Positions 15,301-26,796 of a DNA stretch of 64,000 nucleotides are shown here, in pieces (position 1 is the stretch's first letter; every line of letters begins with the position of its first letter). The DNA comes from Yamagishiella unicocca (Eukaryota > Chlorophyta > Chlorophyceae > Chlamydomonadales > Volvocaceae). The position numbers were made by a program, and so were the translations under genes. The notes below the pieces were generated by a model, which did not search any database, was not told the DNA's origin, and saw only the letters and a list, made by a program, of their open reading frames with translations. The stretch covers positions 868,001 to 932,000 of the forward strand of contig BDSL01000011.1 of the NCBI GenBank assembly GCA_003116995.1. The letters are read 5' to 3'.

Positions 15301-18300
15301 GAACGGCTCGCGACCGTTCGCGAGCCGTTAGCGGCCGGCTAGCTAGCCGGGCGCAGCTCTCTGTGCGACGTATCCAGTCATATATACGAACACCTTTTAT
15401 GTGCCTAACTATGAGGAGTACACAGCGAAGCCCATTACACGCTTTCACTCCCACTCTCTCGCGCCCTCGTGCATTGATTTGGCAGCCCTTTCAAGCATAT
15501 CATCTCCCTGCAATCTCAAACGTCGACATGATCAGTAAGCTGCAGAAGGTTTCCTGGGACACGCCATCGCCAGGAGGGCACTGTGGCGCGCCCCTCCCAT
15601 GTGATCCCTGGTGCCCCAATCGGTCTGCCAGAGTTAGTCCGCGCCGTCTTCATCAAGCCAGTGGGAGCGCAACCAATCATGGCGTACTGTACCGCAGGCA
15701 TCACACACACATCTGCCGGCGCTCACGTGCCGTACATGCCAGGGCTAAATATTACGTGGGCGACCCCACGCAACGGAGTTGCCGCCGTGGCCGCATGATA
15801 TTATTAATCAGCTGCACACCTAGCTAGCTTACGTACCCGAATGTCATGATGAATTGCGGGTCGCACGCGACAATTGTGCCGTTCGGCGCCACCCAAAGGC
15901 TCGCGACGCCCCTAACCGGCGGCACCGCCTCCAGCATTACGATAAACGTTGAGTCCTCGCCCACACCTGCGGTGAGTGAAAACAGTCGTCAAGCAATAGG
16001 TAGGTGACCCCACAACTGGACAGCGGCCTAGCTCATCATTTACACATCAGCTGAGAAATTGATGCAATCACACATGTTTGGTTTCGTGGCTTTGACGGCG
16101 CGCACAGCCTCGTACAGTACTTCGTAAAGCGGATCATCAAAATTGACCAGGCCAGGGGTGCATGCGTCATGACAACGGGCCGCCGATATGCAGGTAGATA
16201 GTGCAGAGAGTGCGCCACCGGCGTCGGCATGGTCGGTCGTGTAACGGCGAAGCGCATCCATGCGTATAAGTCCCAGGTCCAGCATTCCGATGGTATCCTA
16301 GTACGTGTCACCGGATGCACAGCCCACCCTTTGTTCTTTCACCAAGCACGCACCCAAGACGGTTCCTAAGATATTTTCAAGGATCTCAGCAGTGCAACCT
16401 GCACATTGCATACCTGAAGCTTTGCGTAAGGAGAGCTTGACAGGGAACGCCAGCCTGTCATAGTGCATGCCAACCACTACCTCGTCGTTGAAGTGCCTGC
16501 TGTTGCCCTCGGCGGCCCTGACCACAGAGGTAAACGCCAACGCCGAGGAGCTTACAAGCGCAGCAAGCTTTTCGGAGACCCGACGGGAGAAGTGCTGCAC
16601 GAGGAGCATCGATAGGGGCTTGCCCTCCAACATGCCTGCAGGTAGCGAGGTCAGCGTGAAGCGATTAACGGCGTTTCCACCCCGCCTGCCGGTGGTGAGT
16701 ATGTATGGACAATGAAATAGCAGAATCTAGCGCACAACGCATTCACTCCTTTGGTTCACGACGACTGCAGACGTCGGAACGACGTACGGCGGATGGAGCC
16801 GCCCCGTGAAAAACATATATGTATCATCAGCATGGTGGCAGGCAGGGGCGCCGCGATCGCACCTCGCTTGTAGCCGAAAAGGATATGCGCGTGTCGGTTC
16901 GCCTGCGGAGCGAGGACGCGTTGGAAGGCAAGCAGCGTCAGCTTGGATAATCTTCAGGGTCATCGTTTGACACTTATACATGTTTTTCATCGAGTCCATT
17001 GACTCACTCTCCCTCTGCACGAGAATGGGAATCGTAACTAAGAACGTTTGCGAGGAGGGTCGTAATATATCACGGAAGTGACCTGACTTGACCCGTAACC
17101 TCCGACACCAGCAACCTCCGACGCGAGCCCCCTATGTAATGACCGAAATTTCTCCTGCCCAAAACAATGTATGCACTTCACTGGTCGCCGCGTCCGTACG
17201 TCAATACATCCGCGCACTCACCACCTGCATCTCGCCCGTTGAGTTGATCACCAGCACGGCCGTTGATATTTCGTCCATGCGCCCCAAGGGTGTGCCTGAG
17301 TACGACAGCGTGGTATACGATCAGATGACCCGCACAAGCAACAACACATTCAGTTGGGCGCGTTCCACTGACCCACCATCGGGAAGCAGGGGGCCGCCAG
17401 CGTCGCCGCTCTGGACCTCCTCCAACCGATCCGCTTCCATGAAATACTCGGACTGCGGGCCGAACCGATTCATCAATGCTTTGTTTGTTGTGTGATGCAG
17501 GACTGCTGGGGACACAACGACGCAACGGCATCGACTGAACCTTCCTACCATAAACTGCATGTACGCGGCGGAGACGGACCCTCCGAAACATATACGACAT
17601 TGCCCCGCGCGTGAGCGCCAGTTTGCGTGTGGCTTGCATGGCGCCGCCACACCCTCCCCAAACAAATGTATTTACGTCACGCACATGGGCGCAACAGGTT
17701 TATCTACAATCGCTGCCGCATTCATGTGCGGGTCCTGTAAGGTAAACTTTTTTTGTTACTTTATGAGCATCGGTATTTATGTCACGCAACGTAATTCTGG
17801 ACCCACCGCTCGCCATGGGTCGTTCTTGATAGTCTGGAGGAACTTGCCGTACAGGCGCACCAGCTTGGGATTTTTGCCATAATTCTCGAGCACGACCCGA
17901 TAAGCCGTTTGGGCCTAAGCAAAATAAACGTACGTACGGTCGCCGATTTCCATCAGCGATCGCCGGGAACCAAGCGGGTTTGTGTGTCAGCATACATGCG
18001 TTACATGCGATAGGTGTGTCGATGACTGCACATGAGGGGCTGCTTCTGAGAGACGAGTTCTATCTGAAACGCTGAAAACCGCAAGCAACCTAAATAGCAA
18101 TAAAGGCAAATAGGTGGGTACAGTCGCTTTATTCCTTCAGCCAGGTGCCTAGTACGAGCAATATACCATTACCTGTGAGACTGAGCTCTCGATCCTCCCC
18201 AGCGCCTTGCTTAGATGAGTAAAGGAAACCCTCGATGCATCGAGGGCCTTCCTGCTCGCCCGTACGTGCACCAGATAGGAACATGCAGCAGATTGTTTAG

Positions 18301-21300
18301 GTCCTATAATCGCATGTGATACCATAGTGGCCCACGTGGTGATGGCCCAGTGACAAGGCATAACGCCAATGGTGGGCACGGACAGCCAACAGGACACGGC
18401 GCGCCAATACCGGTGCAATTGTCGCTGCGCTAATAGCCAATATGCGAAACGTGGAAGTTTTGATGTCGAAACCCAAGCAACCCGACAGAAGAGAGTGTGC
18501 CGTGGAGTGCATGAGAACGGCACGCGCACCCCACAGGAAAACTAACCAGGCCACCTAGATGATTCGTAACGCGCAATTGGATTACCGGCGATGTAGAGTG
18601 GGAATTAGGGCGCAAGGTTGTCCCGGAGATGGGCCATCTCCGTACCACCTAGCCGATTATTTCCTACCAATCCAGCCAACCATATACGGCTGCTGTAGTT
18701 CATTTGCTGGTGTGCTGCTGCGTGCTCCTGAGCGCAAACATCCCAGCCGCCCGCTATCCAGCTTGCACCAGCCACCCATTCGCACTTCCCGAAAAGTTGG
18801 AAAAATGTACAGTCAACCCTCTGCCTCACCAGAAGTTGCACATGGCCTGCAGTGCCTCACGATGTAGCCGAACCACCATCCGCTGCTTGCGCTGGTACTC
18901 GACGTAGCTGCTTGCGGAAGGGGAGGAGAGCAAAAATAACGAACATGGCGGGCGCACAAGTACGGAAGGGCCAAAGACAGTGGCGCGATGAGTTCGAGCG
19001 AGAACGCCCACAGGCATTAACACACGTCGTGGCGTTGACAAACCGATGGGTGGCGACTTACGCAAGCAAGTCCATGCTTCCGCCTCCATTGTTAGCGCTG
19101 GTACCGGCATCATGTTGCTGGAAGCATAACAGTCGCGGCGGCGGGATGGGAAACGGCCGATAAGTTGCTAGCATACACAGGAACGAAGGCAGATGGCAAT
19201 TGCTGTGTTATACGTGTTTCGCTGTGTCCTCGATACGTTACAGTTCATCTAACAGTCAGGCTTCACTAGCAATAAGAGAACTAGTTAATACAGGGTCATC
19301 ACAGCGTGGTCTTGACTTTGGGACAGGTTGCACAATCAACCATCCGCATCAACTGATGTCGACACACGAGCGAGCGACACCCAGCACCTCTGCCTCACCG
19401 TGGCCTGCTGCTGCCTGACGAACATGATGAAGCGACACATGAGGCCGGGGTCCAGTTTGCGCGCGTCCTGAGGGGTGCCGTACGCGAAGACGTGTCATTG
19501 GCGGCAGACAGGCAGTAAAATCGATGGTGCAAGAAGAGAGGATCGAAATGCAGAGCACGCCATAATTAACCAGGACGTGGTTGAAAAACCCATCTGGTCA
19601 CGAGGTTGTGCACTTCTATAGCACCCCGTCGGAGGCATTATTACCTACGTATGCAATCTGTATTTGTCGCCAGGTTGTTGGTTGGCGTACGTACGTAGAT
19701 AGATAGATGTGAGCCATTCCAAACACAACCAGCCCCCCATTACTACCTAACAGCACAAGTAAGGCGGATACCCCAACCTTCGACACACACGCACGCACCT
19801 CGATGCGACGGCCGCCGCTCTGGCTGACCCCCAGCACATCAATCATGAAGTTGCCTTGAAGCAGGACCATGTACGCGCTTCCAGGGAACATCGCCATGCC
19901 CGCCTGTCGATGATCAAGAAGACGTAAAAATCGAACATTGCGCAGGCCGTATACGATAGATAGGGTCACATACGCGAATAATCCGATCTATCTTGATGTT
20001 GCACAATGTATGCCTTCCTCATTTCCTAACGACGCAGACTGCGGCGAGCTCGCGACGGGGGCCCACCCATGAGACAGATACCCTCGCCTACAACGAGCGC
20101 TGATGAAAGATTATACTGTATACGCGACACGTGCAGCTAGCGTACGTGGCAGCCATACACGATCGCCACATGAATGCGCTCTGCTGTAAGCCTTGTGTGC
20201 TTCCAGCAGGATTTGCAGGCTAGAGGTTGTCCCATACGATGGTTCCACATATTATCATCACCGAATGGCGCGGCGTGGGTGAGCAACTACTTTCAGTTGC
20301 GAATCAGACTGGAAATTGCAGACATACGGCCGACATATGCCACATTGCCACGATACGGCAGACAAATCGCGGCGACGTCTTTCCCAAACATATCGTGGAC
20401 GCCTCACGCACCTGGATCACTTTATGGGCTTTGTTGACCGCGCTGGGGTCCAGGGTGTACCGGTCCTTCCACACACGGCAACATCTGCAGGGGGAAGGAT
20501 GGAGCGAGCGAGTGGCCACACCGCCGGGCGTGAGGGGGGGTGCATCAGGACGCGGATGTTGTACAGCGGATGCTTGCGAGACAGACAACTCCCGCGGGTA
20601 TCGGTCCACCTGGCAACGAAATCAAAGTCATATATACCCACGCACGCGCACCATTAAAAACCCGGTTGCGTAACACAGGTGCAGCATTACTCATCGACCT
20701 TGTGCTGAGTGGGCCTGGGATTATATTAGGTGCAGGTTACGTATATCTGCCTGCCACGGCAACTAATAATCGACCAATGAACTGGCAAAACAATTCGCCT
20801 GAGCGCTAATTAAACGCTGGCCAGCCTTTCGTGCATCCACCAGCAGAGACATCCCAGAACACATGCGTGCGCAGATGCCAGATTACGTCATCACCTGGCA
20901 ACGACCTCGACGTCCCGCGGATCGTCAATGTTCTGGCATATGTCATTGAGAGGAGCTTCTGGCATGGCGTCCCTGTGGGTATGAAGTTGCAACCAACATG
21001 CCATATTTACTGGGATATATAGGCGCCTACGGTCCACGTTTCCATAGAGACATTGCTTTGGCGTTGCGAAAGCACGTGATGATACTTCCCATTGTGTAGT
21101 ACAGAACAACTATATATACGGGTGTACAAATTGCTTGTTTGCAATAAGAAGCGTGCGTGTCAACGACACGGGTGTTTCTACCTAGCCCAGCTGGACAACG
21201 AGCTACGTACCCAGCTACATGCTCTCACAAACATGGCAAGTAAGCACAACCGGAAATGAATCTGAGGTCACTATTACGGCATGGATGCATTTCATTACGG

Positions 21301-24300
21301 TCGGTGACTGGACAGCACATGGCTTGCTTCCACCGACGCACGTGTTCCTTCCAATTGATCTGACTCACGCCAGGGCCTTGAGCGCTGTCTTGGTCTTGCG
21401 TCGAATCAGGTACCACGACATGAGTGCGCCAATCCCAAAGGCAGGCGCCAGGCCGAACAGCATGGCGATGGTCATGATGCCGGCCCATATGTCCTTGTCC
21501 TCCTCCTTGAACCCCGGCCGGAACACCAGCAACATGAGGGCGGTGGAGCACCACACGATGGTAATGGCTACACCGCTTTTGAGGTAGTTCACCCAGGCCA
21601 CAATGTTAGGGCTCTGCAGCAAGTAAGGAGGCGTGTTGCATTGAGGGCCAGGAAAGATGGAGACAAGGCGGTATAGGTAAGTAACAGCATAAATGATACG
21701 TGCCAATAGTGCGCCGGGAGGGAGTGGACCCTGCTTGCGGGGTTTAATAAGGTGCAGTGAATGGGCTGAATTTGCGAAAAGGTTGTTCGAGATAAAGCGA
21801 TGGCTACTGGGGCGGCGGGTGCATTCCGATAATTAATGGTCTCCATGCATCCCCTGTACACCTCTCGCCGCCTGAGTGATGGACCGGTTTGAAAGCAAGC
21901 GTGCTCGTTCGTGACCACCTGTGACCACCTGTCCAAGTGATATTCAACCGAGATTCCGCCGGTACTGTACATTGTTAGTTTGCCGCAATTTACTACTATT
22001 TGGAAGGAGATGCCCCTTCGTTATTAACCAGCCCTCCTGCGAGCGATGCAGCTAGAGGATAGATAGCGGGATTTACCCCATGCTTCCCGCGCGCGAAACC
22101 AGCACCCACCCATCGCAGGTACTGCCAGGCCATGGCCAGGGACAGCGCAAGGTAGACGCAGGCCGCCACGCGCTTCCACCCGATGAACACGTTCACCAAG
22201 GTAAGCAGGACCTAGAAGGCGAGGTTACGAGGTAGGGCCACAGGGCGCGTAAATACAGTAATAAACCACAGATAGGAGCCAGGGCCGGCATTCTTCGAAA
22301 TGTCTTCTGCGCACGAGCGAAACGTCCGGGTACGTAGCCATTGCGCATGCGCAGCTTGTAGATAGCTCGAAAACCAGTGCCATTTGTGTCGCGAAACCAC
22401 CGAGTCGTACGTCGGGTTTAGGACAAAATCTGGTGATGACAGGGCTGCAACGAATGGTGGGCGTACGTCGCGACATGGACAAAATAGCTGGGCACAATTC
22501 GTAAGGCACACTCAAAGAAGGGAGCAAGCTGGTCGATGGCTGGGTTGATGGCGGCCGTAACGTACGGATGGGCACAATTGGATGGCGATTTTGTAGGATA
22601 GCTTGTAGCTGAGGGACCTTCCTCTACGGGCGAATACTCCAAGCGAGATTGCAACATCTTCCGTTATATTTAGCCTAACGTCATTGGTGACGGCATCGGC
22701 GTCATCCAAGTAAGGCTTTGGACTTGCTACAGCTGTCAAGGAGTTTCAGCCTGTAGCAGTTTTGACATCATACCTTTATCGCGAACGCCATCACCTCAGC
22801 GCCGCTGTGGCCGAGTGCAAGCGGCCGTCGGGAGAGCAGGTTGACCTCAACCTACGTATACAACAGTTTTACCTTGAGTACAAACTGAACGTAAAACGTT
22901 TTTCCGTTTAATACACCAAAGTAAGGCGGTAGCCGCACGCACGCCGTACATATCGATTGTATACGTCCCTAAGTAACCTTGTACGCGCTGCAAAGCAGAC
23001 GGGATCATCATCAGCAGGCCAGGGCTTGGGTGCAGATGACACATACATAAGTAGAAGGCACGCACGGTGGCGGGCGGACGAGGACATCGATTGCGGCGGC
23101 ACCCCACCAGACAAGGACCCCTTGCGCCTCGACCTACTTCAGCCATGTTGATCAGCAGAGCGATGCCGACGAAGAGGACGAGGCAGAGCGCCGACACAAT
23201 GAGGTGCATGATGTGGGGGGTTGAGCTGCAGCCTGTAGATGGTTGGGCCAGAAGCAAGCGTACGAGCTTTGCGGTTGGCAGCAACCGTGTGCAGGCAGCG
23301 AGCGTACTACTGGCAGGGGCGTATCAAATATGGACGTTGAAGAATACAATGTATGTGCTGGTGTGCCACTTGCAGCCTTCCGTGCCACGCAACACCAAGT
23401 AAGCAACGTGGAGGAACCAGCAAAGAAACAAACCGACATGTCCACATGCATATACGTTGCACTCATTTCCAATGTACAGCATGCCCTCGGCGATATGAAG
23501 GCATAACCACGCACGCAAGCTTCACTGTATCAATAAACCATACGCGTTAGTCGTGGAGAGCGAGGATCAACTTACTGTACTCGGGGAAGAGGTTGAAGTG
23601 TAAGTGCGGCTTAACGGTCCCAGTGTAGCGGCAGCTGATGCCAAGCTGCAGGGCAGGATAAATGAACCCATCAGCCCAAGCAGCTCATGCCGCAAGTAAA
23701 ATAAGCGCGTATGGTATGGTGAACATTCGTGGGGCTTAACGTACGTGTTGCATAACGCGGCATGCGCCACATGTGGCTACACGGTGCACTGTGGCTGGAT
23801 AGCTGCACAACCTAGGTGGACGAGGTTATTTTGCAGTGTGCGGTTGCGTGCAACAATCAATGATGTCGGACATGCACAAACGGCAGACGGCTTGCACCGC
23901 TGCTGTGCAAACTACGTGCCTTGCTCGTTTGTTAGTTATTCCGACCGCAGCCGACACAACCCTGGCTGCTGGATGCATGGACGTTACAAACGCATCCAGG
24001 ACCGGAACGCACCTGGAGGAGGTTCAGGGAGGCCACATCGAAGGCCTGGAAGAATACACTGCTGAACACCCGCAGCACCTGAAAGAGCGAGGAGCGCAGG
24101 CACGTCAGTTACCAAGGTCATCTGTCAACCTGTTCATCTGTCAGCGCTCTACAGCCCGACATATGATGGGCGCGATAAAGCGACGGGTGCCATCCGTAAA
24201 ATAAAGCAATTAAGCGAGCACGTAACCTATGAAGCTACCACCAGCACAGGTGAGCGAGTGGCCGCAGCCAGCAGCAGGAGGTGGGATTGCAGCCCCATGG

Positions 24301-26796
24301 CGGTCGCGCATACGCACACACTTACGAGGCGTCGCGGTAAACTAACGCGCATATCGTCATACGTTTACCTGCCTGCCTACTTTTCTTGTGGAAGATGAAA
24401 AGACGCATACCCGCCTTGCAAGTCCACTAATCGCTTTGACGTGCTGATTATAACCTTCTCCTTTTAATACGCCTACCTTAATGGGCCAGACTACCGGGAA
24501 CTTCCGTTCCTTGAAGCACCATGCCACCCACACACATATAATGACGTTGATGGCAAGCAGCGCCATCGTCGAGTACAACACCGCCAGGTACGCACCGTAG
24601 CCCTGCGTCCATTCGCCGCCGTCGGAATTGCAGCGCGCACACATGTACGAGTACAACACAACACAGAAACACGTTATGGGTGTGTTTATCCATGTAACAC
24701 GCACATCCGTTTTGAGAAGGTAATGCAATAAGGCACCGTCACAGCACAGCTAAACTGCCATGCGTCAGCCCACGGTACTATCCTGGTGCAAATGTCGACC
24801 GTACATAATGTGGCTGATACATCATGTACCACAATTGTAGCAAGACGCCCTCTCTAGTCATAACCACGCACGGATCTCGTCTCATTACGACGGCAGCTAG
24901 CATGTTCATTACGCTTTTGTTCAATGTGTCATCGCCGATTGCAGCTGAAACGTATGCGATGTGTGTAACTAGTAGGTACGACAAGCAAGCACGCAAGGAG
25001 GAGCAGCGTATGAAAAAGCGCCGAGGCCAATTGCTGCGGCGGCAGAGCCAATGTACATAGGACATGACTCACCAAACTTGAGAGCCATGTAAAGTTCAGC
25101 ACGCCTACAATGGCCCATGCTCTGCGATAGGTATATAGCACGCAAGCGACACGCATAAGCATGTCTGTCTATCTCAAGTTGCCCGGTCCTCGCAGAATGA
25201 CCGGCTTTATGACCAAAATGTCACCATGTAAGCGGATTCATGATGAACGATCGATCCTTTCCCCGAGTGTATGTAGAATCCTCCATAACTACGTGCATGC
25301 GTGCGTTCGTGCTGCCATGATAGCAGGTGAGTAGGCACAGAATTAGCAATTCATGACAAGCTAGCCAATAAGTACACTGGGGATGCCAACGAATGGAACC
25401 AACATGAGCAGGCAAGTAAGCGCAAAATTAGGGAGGATGGCGCGCGACACCCACGTTCCATCGGCGTTGATACGCCAGCCTTGCTCGGCCGGCGAAATAA
25501 CCGTAGTAAAGAGCTGCCAAGCGTCGAGCAAGAGCTTCAGCAGCACCCAACGTATATGGATGTGTGCCTCGCCGCTCTCCTTGCTGTCAAAATATGGGGC
25601 AAAAAGGTGACGAAAGTGACAAAGTAGCATCATGGCATGATATGAAGCAAGCGCACGCTCGTGCGTGGAGTAAGTGCGATAGGCTAGATCAATTGGCGTG
25701 CGTGCACCCAACCCGACAAGTACCATCTGACCCCCCTTTGCCGCCGTCCAAACATACCAGAGAGTGAAGAGGACACCGAAGACGCCATTCTGCGATTGTG
25801 ACGGACAAGCACAAAGGGAAATAACGTTTCGCCTTCACGATGAAACCTTCTTGTGACGTGCGTGCGTAAGCTGTGCGCGCGTGCATGGCGCCGCTCCTTA
25901 TCTGTACGTAGGATTGGAAGCGTTGTAGCAAGATTCCTAGCTCGCCGAATTGCCCCCCTTAACGCATGCATGCCAGCTCTGGCTCGGTATCGATGATGAC
26001 AACATGATTATTGCAGCAGCTACAGGCAACAAAATCAGCCGCGATCCCCGTAGTGCCCACGCACAATTCAGGAGGACAGTGTGTTGCAAATTAAAAAGCA
26101 CGCCTCGATTAATACATTGCGTGGCGTACAGTCCCCAAAACCGGTCGGCCCGGATGTTGAAGTAGGGGGAAAGATGTTGTGCTCTTGTGGTCTGCTTACC
26201 TCAATGGTAGACCGGCGTTCCAACAGGTCTTCCCCCTGCCCATCCTGATTCTCATGGTCAGCCCTGCAGTGCACCAGGGCACGGGCATGCCGGTGGGCGG
26301 CGTCGGTCGGTGGGTCCCCCTTAACCTCCAAATGTAGTCTGAAAGGGAAACGACCGACCCAATCCATCCATGTATGGTTGTCCCCATAGCTATTTCCCGC
26401 ATCACAGAGATGAGCTAATACACCGCAAGGCACAAAACGTGGGAGCCCCAGGCGAAGCTAGGCAGGGCGCAACTGCACTTACCCACCTATTACACAATGT
26501 ACGGACGCCAGTAGTTTTGCTCAAGCTACGTAATTTACCAATCGCATGTGCAAGTGTGGTGTTGGGCAGACAAGGGCTGCACGCTGCCGCTACACTACTA
26601 ACGAAGGAACACACACAGTCACATAGCAAAGCCTACCACACTGGCACCCCAATGCTCGTTCAAGCAATCCGATGCACTGGGGCAAATGGCCATATCAAAG
26701 TTACGTTTCTTACCGCGCACGCCTGGAAGCAGAAGACTTGGATGATGTAGCACTCCCAGCATAGCTTGACGAACCAGCGGCAGAATCCGATCCCAT
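231..26796 (-). CDS. Gene A: giant multi-pass membrane PAS protein, TmcB-like; 3' end outside window
   Basis: This is a minus-strand gene of at least 56 exons; the listed span is the coding extent inside the window. The start is the ATG at 26796-26794. An in-frame TAG lies 15 nt upstream (26809-26811), and a Ser/Ala-rich leader follows. Every exon joins the next in a compatible phase, and 55 exons match gene B exons at protein level. Order from the N-terminus: Ser-rich leader, about seven membrane helices, TPR-like helices, five PAS-like modules, charged linker, membrane helix, exposed domain, membrane helices, acidic linker, further membrane helices. The last exons (matching B 60681-62534) lie beyond the left edge. 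One 36-nt exon (B 52338-52373) was not found in A; it is phase-neutral, so it may be missed or lost. The family resembles algal proteins annotated TmcB-like. I recognise this by architecture and motifs, not by a search. Sensor function is inferred. Confidence 0.85.
3540..8135 (-). CDS. Gene A exons 40-49: membrane helix, exposed domain, membrane helix
   Basis: Exons: 7977-8135, 6982-7062, 6800-6841, 5993-6073, 5561-5617, 5242-5388, 4725-4769, 4340-4404, 3727-3802, 3540-3587. A membrane helix (ALATMAALAIVHTACFILTVTAV) in 7977-8135 is followed by a soluble stretch (TDVRSLDVISRNKTQFHLYT, FFVARIATGADEIQ, VWDGNNADGSDKWTNLTIW, then DFAARFYTMAKDIQQNYFEW). A second helix (LQLVFLVVEGAAITLIAAC) is followed by YLAYLLQALAAQRYKLYSTF. 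The soluble stretch, flanked by helices and bearing N-x-T/S sites, is the likely non-cytosolic sensor domain. All but 5993-6073 (81 against 84 nt) equal the gene B exon lengths. Confidence 0.82.
5730..5797 (+). repeat. 34-bp tandem repeat, two copies, in a gene A intron
   Basis: Units 5730-5763 and 5764-5797 begin TTTTGCCAGCTAG and end CATACCGCAG, with two differences. They lie between exons 5561-5617 and 5993-6073. Confidence 0.9.
8347..9961 (-). CDS. Gene A exons 35-39: low-complexity linker
   Basis: Exons: 9888-9961, 9611-9662, 9315-9352, 8623-8851, 8347-8426. The peptide is acidic and then Ser/Asp/Gly-rich (SIAGSDDDDDTGT, GAYYQNTIGGGQK, SDDEGSKRSDDFSGAG, DAASEGGQSAMSAQSG), ending in basic YKRGKRFRKLVKLMDSSQTQ just before a membrane helix. 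Gene B has a further 36-nt exon (VYGLNSCTGNEL) between the partners of 9315-9352 and 8623-8851; I could not find it in A. Lengths vary more here than elsewhere (74 against 86, 52 against 58, 80 against 77 nt), as expected for a disordered linker. Confidence 0.72.
9065..9109. repeat. 17-bp inverted repeat with 11-nt loop in a gene A intron
   Basis: Arms 9065-9081 and 9093-9109 (core ATCACCTATGTACA and its reverse complement) are perfect. The arms lie in the intron between 8851 and 9315. No function is assigned. Confidence 0.85.
10143..16635 (-). CDS. Gene A exons 24-34: PAS-like modules 1-5
   Basis: Exons: 16414-16635, 15837-15966, 15079-15228, 14714-14838, 14158-14465, 13382-13554, 12679-12799, 12246-12349, 11825-11954, 11150-11461, 10143-10905. 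PAS-like signatures recur: GKPLSMLLVQHFS; VASLWVAPNGTIVACDPQF then WKSSDINGAGI; QLLVLNRKGAILYAS then FHLSDFLPAPWKDMHQKF; RLRLQLSEEGLITAL then LFGLEPNQLIGRGF; VLELDPVGRVRSVLEE then LLFGIPTQSLVGSVLGEL. Each shows the strand-G-strand core and the 'FG....E..G' turn of PAS folds. The last exon runs into an Ala/Thr/Pro-rich linker. Cofactor-binding residues cannot be assigned by eye. The exon at 12679-12799 is partly duplicated in inverted form in the adjacent intron. Confidence 0.82.
12697..12897. repeat. Perfect 53-bp inverted repeat spanning a gene A exon and its upstream intron
   Basis: Arm 1 is 12697-12749, inside exon 12679-12799; arm 2 is 12845-12897, in the preceding intron. The arms are exact reverse complements over 53 bp with a 95-bp spacer. 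Because both lie in one pre-mRNA, the transcript could fold into a hairpin that includes exon sequence and the 3' splice site. Gene B has nothing similar around its matching exon 48704-48824. Confidence 0.95.
15302..15350. repeat. GC-rich hairpin followed by a 16-bp palindrome, gene A intron
   Basis: Arms 15302-15313 and 15318-15329 (AACGGCTCGCGA and its reverse complement) enclose a 4-nt loop. Directly after, 15335-15350 is the perfect palindrome CCGGCTAGCTAGCCGG. Both lie in the intron between exons 15079-15228 and 15837-15966. Confidence 0.85.
16863..18251 (-). CDS. Gene A exons 19-23: helical connector and start of PAS-like module 1
   Basis: Exons: 18173-18251, 17807-17914, 17377-17452, 17222-17295, 16863-16902. 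The first two encode a helical connector (KALDASRVSF..., then AQTAYRVVLENYGKNPKLVRLYGKFLQ, given here in parts). GTPLGRMDEISTAVLVINSTG followed by ANRHAHILFGYKR then has the layout of a PAS core: a strand, then 'G.MQVV.AN....FGY'. All five exons are identical in length to their gene B partners. Exon 18173-18251 holds an 18-bp perfect palindrome at 18229-18246. Confidence 0.8.
18229..18246. repeat. 18-bp perfect palindrome within a gene A exon
   Basis: CCCTCGATGCATCGAGGG reads the same on both strands and lies inside exon 18173-18251, coding for part of the KALDASRVSF stretch. The gene B partner does not keep the symmetry, so it is probably chance. Confidence 0.8.
18830..20972 (-). CDS. Gene A exons 13-18: TPR-like helical region
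   Basis: Exons: 20895-20972, 20412-20484, 19799-19903, 19399-19467, 19062-19117, 18830-18907. The peptide contains CCRVWKDRYTLDP, AHKVIQ joined to AGMAMFPGSAYMVLLQGNF, MIDVLGVSQSGGRRIE, DARKLDPGLMCRFIMFVRQQ and YVEYQRKQRMVVRLHREAL. Regular Ala/Leu helices with 'A..FP.SA...LL.ANF' spacing look like the TPR-type repeats described for TmcB/TmcC proteins. The acceptor at 20972 is inferred because it gives the frame D-A-M-P before the conserved NIDDPRDVEVVAR. The region follows the membrane block and should be cytosolic. Confidence 0.8.
21369..26263 (-). CDS. Gene A exons 2-12: N-terminal membrane block
   Basis: Exons (plus-strand coordinates, in transcript order): 26200-26263, 25758-25789, 25455-25583, 25073-25121, 24477-24602, 24013-24078, 23576-23645, 23138-23232, 22774-22851, 22110-22211, 21369-21613. 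Together they encode an acidic start (ADHENQDGQGEDLLERRSTIE region), the motif GVFGVLFTL, and about seven hydrophobic helices. The helices are clear around RIRWVLL-type, AWAIVGVLNFTW, YLAVLYSTMALLAINV, SALCLVLFVGIALLI, KRVAACVYLALSLAMAW, IVWCSTALMLLVF and IMTIAMLFGLAPAFGIGAL. All eleven exons have same-phase partners in gene B; only 23576-23645 differs in length (70 against 67 nt). This is the best conserved part of the pair and marks the family. Confidence 0.85.
26714..26796 (-). CDS. Gene A exon 1: start codon and Ser/Ala-rich leader
   Basis: The ATG is at 26796-26794, and an in-frame TAG 15 nt upstream shows the frame cannot extend further. The 27 whole codons are rich in Ser, Ala and Gly (MGSDSAAGSSSYAGSATSSK...). 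A donor GTAAGA follows two bases of a split Arg codon, which exon 2 (26200-26263) completes. Such a disordered serine-rich head is common at the N-terminus of algal TmcB-like proteins. A competing GC-type donor a few bases upstream would also keep phase, so the exact end is slightly uncertain. Confidence 0.7.

Noticed and set aside
22795..22851. tRNA-like string GCTGTGGCCGAGTGCAAGCG
   Set aside because: It resembles the start of a tRNA-Leu/Ser but lies in the gene A exon 22774-22851, read on the other strand. No full cloverleaf forms, and gene B codes the same peptide.
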